Shown here: piece after piece, positions 1-11,600 of the stretch
How the letters are laid out: the number at the start of each line of letters is the position of its first letter
Numbering within the stretch: position 1 is the stretch's first letter
NCBI GenBank assembly: GCA_002633025.1
Contig: NMRB01000360.1
Span: forward strand, 54,413-118,412
DNA length: 64,000 bases
Reading direction: 5' to 3'
Origin: Notospermus geniculatus
Taxonomy: Eukaryota; Nemertea; Pilidiophora; Heteronemertea; Lineidae
Notes under the pieces: model-generated
What the model was told of the DNA's origin: nothing
Seen by the model: only the letters and a program-made list of their open reading frames with translations
Database searches by the model: none
Translations under genes and position numbers: made by a program

Positions 1-1635
1 TTGGGCTTGCCATAATTTGTTTCTGATCTCTGACGACGGTTGGAGCTGGCATGTTCGGATCTGATCCATCCACACGATCCGTATTCATGATGTTTGCAGC
101 TAAAGAAACTCGAGATAGTGATCAATTGAAATGCTGCGGCACTCAGAGATGTGTCTACCAAGCTATGATTTTCTGTTTTTTACACGTGAATATACACAGC
201 TCATCAGATCCTGGTGTTTACGTTCTTCCATTTGAATTACAAATGCAATAGTTGCCTAAAATGAGATGCGAAGCGGAAGTTAATCAAGATGTAAGATAGT
301 ACGCCGTCTGTCGGCAATTTCTTAAACCAACAAAATGGGGCTATTGATCTTTCGATTGAATGATATGACGAATGTACGAATCAGTATCTACTTCAACAAA
401 GCACGACGTTAAATGATTTGCGTCGTTCACAAACTAAAGTGATGTTCAATTCTGTTTTCGAAGAGAAGAGATTGCTATTTAATTCCACGTCATCGGTGCT
501 CATATTATGCCACAGGAATACTGGTACCAATGTGGCGCCAACTAGCACCAGAGGGAGTGGAACCTTTCAATTACACAGTTCTTCCCGATTCTTCGAAGTG
601 AATCCGAGCCATGAAGAACTGTGATGATCAACTCAGAGAGGTTGATCTGCTGAATATGATGGTTTCCAATTATAACTTTGGCTTCATGAGATCACTTTCT
701 GGCCTCGTTACAGGGTGACGAGGTTTGAATCTAATTTCAGTCACGCATCCGCCGATACATTGGTGAATAGCTGAATCGGTGGCTGTGCGAATGAGGTCAG
801 ATTTTATCATAATATCATTTTTCTTTACAACGATACGATGTATAAATGGTTGATGCTTCCTAGAACAAATTTCAATGTGACTTCCGTGTAATGTATTAAT
901 TCCTGTTAGTACGATTTGCACGTATTTGATGCGGGCCTGCGTTGATACCGAGGCCTTGGCCCAAGTCCACGTGATCATGACTAAACTTCAGGTACCGCGA
1001 GATTTACTTCAGTCTTTATTGCAGTGCTTTTTGTTGTCTACGAAAATCTTTTACCGTACCATTTAAGTTTTCATGTACGAGTTGCATATTTCATCACGTT
1101 TAATGCACATATAGTATTAAAACTCAGAATTAGCGAGTCTTATGATATTCAGTGTTAAAATCTATTGTAAATAAGTATTTTCCATTTTTAATTCCTGGAA
1201 ATCTAAGATTTGTAGGTTACTAATATCCGATACTGCCGTTTCGAATCCATGGCTAACTCAACTCGACAATCTTGCTCATTGTAGCCCGGATCATATTGGT
1301 TTGGGAGGATCACGTGGGATTTTACTTCCGTCGGGTAAAATGCCAAGTTTAGAAGAATAAACGTAAATATCACATGAACCTTTGTCTGTTGTTTGTATCA
1401 GCATGTCGGAACGAGATGAATATTACTGCTGTCAGATTACATGAGAGGCTGCAGACACTTCTCACGAACCTTCTATAGGAAACCTTCTTGGTAAGTCGGC
1501 CAGGTACTACCGTCTCTACGGATCTTCACGTCCTCTTGATTTCCATGGTAAAAATAGTGGACGAGGGTATGTCGTGTCACTTGCTGTAATTTGAGACAGT
1601 AACGATGAACTTAAGTTTGACGGATGACTGTTTGC
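1..1635. other. Non-coding stretch, no gene recognised
   Basis: I see no exon set with consistent splice sites here. The longest open frame is on the minus strand at 670-978 (102 codons, beginning MITWTWAKAS). It has a protein-like composition but no convincing acceptor or donor and no family I recognise, so it is noted only as a possible exon of an unseen neighbour. The stretch lies downstream of the minus-strand homeobox gene and may hold part of its 3' region. Confidence 0.5.
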
Positions 1636-1641
1636 TTTATT
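1636..1641 (-). terminator. Candidate polyadenylation signal of the minus-strand homeobox gene
   Basis: The minus strand reads AATAAA here, about 880 bases downstream of the stop codon at 2524-2526. It would give a 3' UTR of ordinary length. Another AATAAA lies further downstream near 1015. Neither can be chosen without transcript data. Confidence 0.35.
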
Positions 1642-2523
1642 CAAAAAATGAACGAGAAAATCGTTTTAAAAGCTTCGATTATAACAAATAGTGGTCACTG
1701 GGAACGATTTTGTGTCGAAAATGTTAGCAAAAAAGTACGCCTTGGCGTATATCTAATACCTGTCTACTATGACCTAGTAGCAATACTAGGACTAAAGCTA
1801 TGACTACGTCCATAAAGCCATCTAGGCGAAAATTAAATTGTCCATAGTTCCACGATAATATATAGCGGTGCAACAACAAACGGACGTCTGCAAGATCAGC
1901 AGCCGAATACTTCAACTCGGCCAGCCAAAAACGGCTTCTAACCACATCTGATCTGTACATTTTGTTATCGGGCTGAACTACATCCTGCCCTTTGTTGATT
2001 TGCAAGCCATGGTCGCAGATTTTTACTGGTTGAGGTATGTACAAAGTTCACATTGCAAGTTCAACCAATGACTACATCGCCTGCTTGCTGTTTTTCCGCC
2101 TTGTTAGCGATCCAGCCATACAATGTATACATACATGTATTTGAGTTCAATCGAATCCATTGCATGCATCACTCATCATTTGAAATTACCAATGACGTCC
2201 TGGTCATGATAATTTACACAATTGATAGCACAATCTTCTTGACAAAGAGCAATCTGTCTCTCTAAATAGTTTCTCATTTGAATCATATAAAATGCAGTAG
2301 TCCATTCAATTCATATTTTGAATTTCCTTCTGGTAATATCTCCAGAGATATGATCGGTTGCTGAAGATAATGTCTATCTTCATGACGTGTACTTTCACGT
2401 ATCTAAACACGACGAAATCGGTGTGAGCATCATCGTCGTCATTGAAATATTTTCCCTGGAGAAGCATCTCCACTAAAGTGGGTCTTGAACCGACAAACCG
2501 TCCACCATCTTGAATTGCTATGG

Positions 2524-2610
2524 TCACGTGTCCTCTGTTGCTACGATTACAGGCACCCATTCAACTTGCCTCACCTTCTTTGATCGTCTGTTCTTGAACC
2601 AAATGCGAAC
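2524..2610 (-). CDS. Terminal exon: recognition helix of the Lys50 homeodomain and stop
   Basis: After an ...TTTTCATCAAG acceptor the exon reads VRIWFKNRRSKK: Trp48, Phe49, Lys50, Asn51 and Arg53 are all present. Lys50 is known in the Bicoid/Otx/Gsc type to favour TAATCC-like sites. Read through, the exon gives 28 residues and a TGA at 2526-2524. A good alternative donor (GTGAGG, 2574-2569) directly after SKK would shorten it to 12 codons and need another 3' exon. I found none, and the plus-strand paralogue also ends in the exon that carries its recognition helix, so I prefer the stop. Confidence 0.8.
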   Translation of the reverse strand, partial: VRIWFKNRRSKKVRQVEWVPVIVATEDT

Positions 2611-5600
2611 CTTGATGAAAACAAACTAGAAAATTAACACGCAAAGAACAACAAGCACAATCTGAATTTGTTTTGAACGCTGGCCAGGAGTGATCTCGAA
2701 TAACAGGCCAGTGAAATTTTGAGAGGGTGGAATTTAGGATATGAAATGAACTTTCATGAATTGATGCTGTTCAACTAGTTGAAAGGTCATGGACAATAAT
2801 TTTGGCTTTGGCCCTTTACAGTAATTCTCTGATGATAAATTGATTTGGAGAACCTGGTGTGACGTCGGTATTGCTGAAACTCAATCAAAGTACATGTACA
2901 TGTATCGTGGTGAATGGTGTAGGCCGAACTGGAACGTCCTTTAATTGGCATTGCTTGGCCAATAAATGACACCGAGGCACTTTCATTTTGAAGCAAGCCT
3001 TTGGTAATGTCAATGACTATGAGGCAAGTCACCATAACCAAGCAGTTTATGTGAGGACCACCTGAGAGATCAGCAAGCAATACTGGCGTTAAGGCAAGCA
3101 ATGAGACTCCCAATAAGAGTTGAGGCCATGCAAGCGCTTAATTGCAGATTTATGGCCGCTGTCTTGGTCCATAGAGCATCCCACACCTAACGCCGGGAAA
3201 GGCATATTAGCATGGAGCCTGCAAACTGGTGTGGAGAGTGCACAAGTGGGCGTGGTGTGTCAGAGTGCATTGGTGTGTAGTATCCTGGGCGAGGGCAGGG
3301 AAGATGGGTCACTGTGGTTGATTGGATGCATTGAGAAAAACAATGCATTGTCAGTGTATTATTTGCACGCGGAGAGAATCAGGGAACGAATAGGTTCAGA
3401 CCAAAAAGACAAAAAATGTTGCACGTTTTGAAATTGTTTTTTCGTCAGTTATGTATTGGATTTCAACTTCAGTTTTTTCTTTTCTTGTGCTCTTACATTT
3501 CGTTCGGTCAAGCCAAGAGTGGCAGCCATCTGTTCTCTATCGCCCAACTCAGGATGCGCATTGGCTTTATAGTATGCTTCCAATTGGTTAATCTGCTCAC
3601 GTGTGAATGTGGTACGGTTCCTTCTTTTATTGGCACCCCCACTGCTGTTGTGATTTTCTTGTGTGTCGTGGCTGGACGCCGGGGATCCAGAATAGTCGGA
3701 GTAATAAGGGCTCGGCTGGCCTTGGGAGTTCTCCACGCTGGTTGTACTTTGAAGGGCCTGAAATTCAAAGTGGTGCGATACGGCTTGTCGAAGCTGTCTT
3801 GGTCGTGTAAGAAATAGACGGAGAAGTATACATGTATGTTGCATGCCGTTGGATTCGGGATTCGGAAATAAAACTTACCTGATCCTTGTTGTTGTTACCA
3901 TCTAATGTATGTGCTTGGTACATCCCCGGGTGATACTGCACAGCTTCTTGCTGGTGATGTTCGTGATGCCATGCATAATGGTTTTCTCCTCCCTGGTGTG
4001 TAATTATCGGAGCAGCTGCATACAGTTGCGTCAGTTGGGGAGCGTCTGTAAAATTCAATATGGGTGAGGAGAGGAGGCTACATGTGAGAGATCTAGTCAC
4101 AAAAATGGAACAATGGTATAAAAATCAGGCACATCATCTTCATGGTGATCTATTGATTCACGTACCAGTCTCATCCTCCTTGCCTGCGCTCGAGCTATCT
4201 TGTGATTGAACCATTACCACCGGTATTGGCTCCAAGTGCGGGGGCTGTCCGTCGTCTGTTGTAACTGCGGGACTTCCTTGAGAAGGAGGTCGCTCCGCCT
4301 GGGTCACGTATTGATGTGCAGCAGTTGCTGGAACGACCACTTGGTGGTACTGCTGTAGAATAAGAAAAATGACGATTACCCAGCCGGACACTGGAAGTAC
4401 TGACCGAGTCAGGAACGTGCAAAGAACAGTTGGATCAGTCTGTGAGTAGAAGGGTTCGATCCATTCATAGCGGCCACTTGAAAAACATGAAATCACAAAT
4501 TACAGGAGTTTGGAAAGAGTACAACATGAACAACGTCGGTATTGTTGTGGGAAGCACTGCCACAAGTAACAAATACATGTATTACCGTTTGTGGAGCTTG
4601 ATGCCATTTCTGATCTCCTTCACTAACCACAGTTTGTTGCTGAGATGCTGTTGTGTACGTGGTGGCTGAAATGGAAATTGATTGTTGACGGAAAGGGAAG
4701 CGTTACGGGCATGTAGAGATGTGAGGTATTGTTAATATGACCATCGAATCCTGAGCCAAAGAGGCCTAGTTTATGTTTCCACAACTGAGCTGAAAAGCTT
4801 ATGTGCAAAATGCGCGTCGCAGGTAATGGAGATAGCATGGATCGAAAGGATGTCAACCGACCTTGAATATTTGAGGTAGCCTTAGCAAGCCTCCTGTCAC
4901 AGTCGACCAGCTTCTTCCTTGTCTCTTGCCACTCCATCTGCTGCTGATGAAGCAGACGACCCAGGTATTCCCTCTCTCTCATCAAATTGTCAATTTCTGG
5001 GTTTTGGTACATGGTGGGAATCTGGAAAAAGACGGTGAAGTACATACACAGCACAAGCTTTGGTTCCAACAGGTGTATTTGTGCATGCAAAAGGAATTCA
5101 ACGACACCATCTAAGAACTACAACTTGAACGGAAGAGGCCAGGAGGACTCGTGAAAGCAATCGTTGACATGCGTGGGGCACTGCAAGTGCATGGGATATT
5201 TGTGGAATAATCATGTGATAGGGATCAACTGCAGCAAGAAAATCACGAAAGGCACGAATTTTCGACTCACGTATGTCATTGTTTGTGTCGGATTTTCTGG
5301 GGGGATGCATGCCATTTGGGGTTGTGGACTGCTCACCGGCGGGGGTGCAGCAACAACTGGTGCAGGGATTGCTGGTTCATACTTGATCTCTTTCTTTAAC
5401 AGAGAGCGTATCGTACTCGTGGAGGACTTGGACTGGAGTGATAAAATGGATTCCAGTTTTGAAAAGGAAGGTTAAAAAGGTATAAAAGGAATTGATTGCT
5501 ATATCACATCTACTCTTGAACATAGTCAATCAACATGTAAGAAACTACTTGGGAATTTGGATTCAGTACTGCCTACAGAGAAAACGACCTTCAAAGATCC

Positions 5601-8600
5601 ACTCCGGTGTGTCAGGGTTGCTAGTTGTAGTGCCTAGCTGCCCCAGGACGGAAAATTGTCGATGATCAAAGTATTTTCTTGAGGCCAAATGAAAGAAATG
5701 AAACATGACTTGTACCTTTGTCTGTCTTGAACTCTTTGGCAGTGATTTGGATTTGGTTGTTGTTGCTGTTACTTGCTGTGGCGGATAAGGGATCGCTGAC
5801 GTTGGAGGATGGCCCTGAATTTGATTGTCGAAAGCAATACATGTATTTTCAACGAATCAACTCAATAGAAGTCACGATTGAGTCTCTTGATGGTAAAGTG
5901 TTCTATAGGATTCCCCTGCGATATGGCTGCCAGGAGGTGGGACGTGTATACTTTTTTCACGGTATTGTTTGCATTGCCATCAAGTTTGAGGAAAAGAGAA
6001 GGAACGATATAAAACGGAGACGTTGGCTGATGACTTGGCACGGAGAGAAACATGTTTATGGTGAATCTCAGCACTTTTGTCATTAAGTCAAAGATGCCAC
6101 TCTCACTTGTCGCCAAGATTCAGGACTAAAGGACTCCGAAATAAAGGACAGGACCAAATACAATACATTACAATATGCCGGCCACGTGCTCACGAGTGCG
6201 GGCGTCGCCAGCCATCGACGACATTCAGACGACCACAATATAAAAATTAATAAGTACAGAAAAAGGACATCTTTCTCAATTCATACAATAAGTTACCAAA
6301 CTGATATCACCAAAGGCATATCGCAGAGTCAGTATCACGACAAAACTACATCGAATTCGCTGGGCAAATATCAAAAATAGGTTAAGAGCCCATCATTGGA
6401 CAATAGACAGGATGGGCGATGAATCACAACCTCGTCCCGCAGCACGTTTGCTTTTATGACAAGGAACGGCACGTGTAGGAAAAAATGAAATTCTGAGACT
6501 AATATGGCCGAGGTTGCGGTGGATCAATGCAAATCCCGGGGGCCATTTTGAATTTTACGAGGTACTCCATCTGTTTGTTCTGTTCGGCTATATTTGACCA
6601 AGAGATAAGACGGATATGGCATGAAGGAAATGCTAGGGTGAGCTAGTACCAAACAGGGTGTTCTGTGCGATTTTAGAAGCCCATGCCTTCGGAGGGGCCA
6701 CCGAAGTAACGAATATGGTNAAGATAAGACCTCACAAATGTAAAAGAGAATTCGATATTTTTTCTATGAAGTGCACCTATGACCCCACGCAGGTAAAAGT
6801 CAAGGTAGCAAGGTCGGGCGCATGACATACACCCATGATTGGGTTGGGCGGAAGACTTGAGGTTTATGAAACTGACAGGATACGATCAGGGACCTTAATC
6901 ACGAAGTTCCCGTAACCTTGGAGGAATTATAATAATCCCTCCAAGCCGTAACTTACGGGAGTGCGCAAACTATTGTTCTTTTGCGGACAACCTATTGTTC
7001 ACTATCAGCCTGACAAAGGATTTACCTACCCTTAAAGTTACGGGAGCTTTGTGAACCAGGGGCCGTATTCATAAACATCCTTAAGTCAAAGTATGATACT
7101 TAGCTTTTGTGTTGAACAAAGGATAAGTGTCACACTTAGACTTAAGTAGTTTTATGAATATGGGTCCTGGTCCCAGGTTCCTACGACAGGGTATCATTCC
7201 TACGCGAAGGCTTGCTGTGAGTTGTTGCATTTTTTTCCAGCACAGATTAAAACAGTTTCTTGTGGTTTTTAAGGAAGAAAGAGGTAAGAAAATCGTATAA
7301 GAATTGAAGTTGCGTATAAACGCATTCGTTCATCATCGTGTTATCATGAATCCTACGTGCCCAGAAGGCAAAGATTTACTTCTGGGTTATAAGCCTTCGA
7401 ATATACATCTTGACACAAAAGTATACAACAATGGGAGAGGATTACGACTGTTTTGTGAAGGACAGCTAAAGAGAACACTTCTTCTCGAATGTGATATCGT
7501 ACCACAATCTTAAGTCTGCCCTGCTCTACCAGTACAAACATTCAACACCTAGTAGGCCTATCAGATTCCTCGAAAGGGCTTTCCTTGAATGCAAGGAATG
7601 CCCGCCGGCCTCAAATGTCATATTTTTTTGCATACGATTCTTCGAAGTATTCAGAGGCTGCATATACCTAGTACGGATTAAATGTACAGACAGACCCACA
7701 AGAAAGACTTTATTGAGCATACTCGAAAAAATTGGTGAAAATTTGACCGTCTACGGCGGGCATAAGTAAACCAAGTATTTCCTGTGTGTGGTCATAATAA
7801 CGGGTTGTAAAGAAACAGAAAATTCTCGGACTGGTAAAAGCCCGCCAGTCAACTGTGACCATGGTGGCCTAAATCCCACTTGTTATTTTGAAGGAATTGT
7901 CGCCTGAGAGCTTTTCTATTCATATCTATGTTTGCTTGACTGGCGTGGAATAATAGACATTAAAACCAGTGCTTTAGCGATGGTAAATACGTGTGTTAGT
8001 ATTGTTGAGAATTGGATGCATGGCGGGAAATTTCGGCCGCCTTGCCGAGAAGTGCTGGAAAAACATGAGAACACGTGGGGAGATGCCCCACATTCCTGTC
8101 AATGCCGTAAAGCACAGTGCATCATGGAATACACATATACAGCTAGAAATCCAACAGAAAATTAGATTTTACTGACAAATTGTTGTCATGCGAGTCGTTC
8201 CTATACCATAGGCCCCTAGGCCTACCACCACGATGCAACGTGGCAAAGTATCATGTATGTCATCAGTGGTATCCGCTAACGATTCGATAGGCCCACGCCT
8301 AAAATGTGATGCCTCCAATTTTAATTTTCAGTTTTAAAGTAAAGTAGGTACGTTGTTAAGTTCATGTGATTATCTGACTTCGCTTACATAATAGAAAATA
8401 GCCTATCCGTCTACAAATATGTCTGTCGGCCTATTTGTACATGTACATGCATCAGTTGGCCCTTTTATTCATGCTCAGTGTACATACACTATGAACTAAC
8501 CGCTAAAAACGGGGGCAGGGTTAGTGATTGACTTTGTCATAGGTGGAAACGCAGGTAGATGTGTTGACAATCGAACAGTGTACACAACATGGGCCTAGGT

Positions 8601-11600
8601 CCGTGTTGTTGTGCACACATCCTGTACCGAGAGCGAAGCTGAAAAAAACAAGAACTACGCATTTTTCCCGCCCAAAAACATTTGAGGGACAGTAAGCCCT
8701 TATCTTCGTTTTCGAATACCATGAATAAAGCCAATGGTGGGCCTTTAGAAAGAGTGAATAATAATTTTTCACGCCCTGTTTCTTGCCTTGGGGATTAAAG
8801 CTTTCAAATGAATAGCAATATTGACAGGGGAAGTAGAGTGTCATTCGGTAATGGAACTGGCCCAAATGCATAGGCTATGATTATTGACGTTATTGAAGAT
8901 CATTCAGCCATGTATTTTCGATTATGTAGTTACATATGAAATATTTCAAGATAGCTTAGCGGATTTTAATAGAAGTTTTGTGTTGGTAGAAATGATGTGA
9001 GTGAGAATGGACATGTAGGTATCTGTCGGTGACAAAATGACAGCCTTTTAGTGTTGATTGTCCCGATGAGCAATGTTCAACAACCAAGAAATGCATGTAT
9101 CGTGAAATTGGTATTGTGAATTCAAACCTTTCACAGATATCATAATGTGCAATAATGCAAAAAATGTCGTGATTATAAAAAAAGTCCGAAATATCAATGC
9201 TTAATCCAAGATGGAAATTTCCCCTGAATCGTACATGTAGCTACGAAGTGGGCATGACGTTTCGATAAGAAAAAGGATGACCCTCTGAACATTCATTGAT
9301 AACGAGCAAGACCCGTGGTGACCGGCGATTTGATTCAACCGAGGATGGAATGACCGGCCCTGGTGGAATAGGTGCAGCCAACAGGGTGCAGTAGGGAGAA
9401 TTTAGGAAGCAATCGAATAACATTGCTAAAAAAGTAAAATTGCGACCACAACAAAGTTCTCTTCGCAAAATCAACCACCTGCATCAGGATATGGTATCCT
9501 CTATTACCATGCCGAATTTCGAGACAAAACAAAGCTTCTAAGTGTGACTTTATTGAGCCGACTTGCAGCATTATTATATAGATAAGCGCCATTGGCATCA
9601 TGTCTACAACCCCGGCAGGTGGAGAAAAACAGACGTTAGGTCTAAGTTGTGAGAAGACAGTGGGCCGTATTTTAGAACGTTCCTTAACATTAAGGTCCAC
9701 CTTAAATCTATTGTTCTCGATGGTTTTACAATAGACTTAAGGTCGACCTCAACGTTAAGGAACGTTCTAAAATACGAGCCGACGTGTCAAGATTGGAAAA
9801 ACAGTACCCAATGCATTGGCAGCCAAGTGGCTGAAAATATAACTTGAGACACGCTGTATATCTATTGAAATCCATGTGCCTGCTGACAATAAACGTTTTC
9901 CTCACAACAAGTACACATTACAATGAGAACTTCTCTGACAACAATAGGAAGGTGTTGGAGTTTAAGATATAATTCAAGTCTTGTGTCCAATTATTGTCAC
10001 TGACTGACGTTTAAGTCGAGAAGACAGCATAACTCCATAAACAGGCCTTGAACAATTATTCGATTACACAAAGTGACAAGGAGATGAGGTCGTTAACCGA
10101 TCGAGCATCGTGGCAGTGCAGTAAGTAATGATTTCAGTTCATTGGCAATCGGTCCGCTTCCCAACCTTCTAAAAACGATACGATAGCTCAAAAATATTCG
10201 AAATCCGCACTCCCACGAGCCACTCAACCAGAAATTAGGATTGGTCGAGAATATCACAGGATTATTAACCAAAGACGTCCTATAAATCTGATAACCGATC
10301 GATTCCTGGCCAACAAACTTGTCAAATGAACGGAGGATCTCGAGTAAGGTAAAGATGAATATACACCTGATCAACAGGTGACTGAGAATATTACGCCAAT
10401 CTACTGGATGGACATTTGATAAAAATGAAGAAGAGTGCATGAATGTAGATTGTCGCACCCTTGGCCGTCGTCAGTGGGAAAACAATTGGATAAAGAATCC
10501 TAATCAGTGTGAATTCGGAATGTTATCTGTCATTCGCTGTTGTCAAGCAATGTTGGAAGTATACCCAACACACTTCGTCTTCAAGAAGAACACCCTGACT
10601 TACTTCCTCCTTGGCTCCCGAACACCATCTCGACACACAGCCCAAAAGTGGAGTGGAGACACGGCAGTCGTAGTAAGCCCCGCTTGCAGAAAGTGAAATG
10701 GACAGCACTTGGATTCGAAACGGCCAGGGGCCGTATGCATAAAACATCTTGCGTAACTATGTGCAAGTAGTTAAAATTGACATGGCCATAGTCTACACCC
10801 ATTGGGGAATTCCCTTACCTTGTTTTTGTAGTGTTGGCTGTACATGTTGTATTGGCGTCGGTTTCCTTGCTGGCACGGCAGTCANACCCCTATTGTCCGG
10901 TGGTGTAGTCAGTGGCACTGCTTATTTCGCATAAGTAAAGGCTCATGGCCATTGTATTATTGTAAGCCCTTATCACCTTAAACATAGTATTAACCATTTA
11001 GACCCAGTGCGACATTCCTCCCCCTCGTGGAAAAGAGCGATACAACATGTAGCTATTAAATTATGGTCACCCCATTTAAGCATTAAGACCCTGGCCGGGG
11101 GGTGGATCTGATAGTCGAACTGGTAAAAACCTATCCAAGCTAGGGGAAGCCCCCCAACCACAAAGAAAGTTACATGCAAATAAGGGTAGAATTCCACCAC
11201 ACAAAATACACACATGCTAAGCAGCGACGTCTTGACATCTAACATGACCAATTCAAAAACACGTCGCTGTCGATCTTATACAACCGAGAGGTATTCCACG
11301 CATTCAAATGCAACAGTACAGGGACTGGAATGTTGAACAGAGATGCAACACATGACAATAATTTCGGAAACGCTTGCTGAGGGGTGCTATCTTTAGGAAG
11401 AAAGGGGGCGTCAGACTCCAAAACAATTCGTTTCAGTGGCACTTCCGAACATACTAAACGAAGATAGGCCTAAGGCTGGGTGCATAGAAGCGGGCCAAGG
11501 CCAATGTACACATTGGGACCCAGGTCGAGCCATTGTTTGAGCTCTGAGGGGGTGCCACTGAAGCAATGTACATGCATATTTAAATTTGTGAGGCCGTCGA

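Larger units (their letters stand above)
5815..8356. other. Intron/intergenic stretch with two small transposon-like elements and one assembly seam
   Basis: I find no exon here that fits the minus-strand gene, although a phase-correcting exon is expected between 5814 and 16777. The stretch contains two inverted-repeat elements (6888-7170) and a single N at 6720. Unlike the other N seams, 6720 has no obvious duplicated flank. Scattered short open frames look random. Confidence 0.5.
8357..10884. repeat. Duplicated block, copy A (matches 14600-16842)
   Basis: The block aligns along its full length to 14600-16842 with scattered substitutions and several indels. It ends at the single N (10885), in the middle of a copy of exon 16777-17295. 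Insertions present here but absent from copy B include a hairpin element at 9662-9781 and about 270 bases around 9310-9585. The pattern fits two alleles assembled end to end better than a segmental duplication. Confidence 0.85.

Noticed and set aside
1724-2560. Additional 3' exons of the minus-strand homeobox gene in frames 1724-2044 and 2306-2560
   Set aside because: No acceptor with a pyrimidine tract and no domain. The terminal exon 2524-2610 already ends in a stop.
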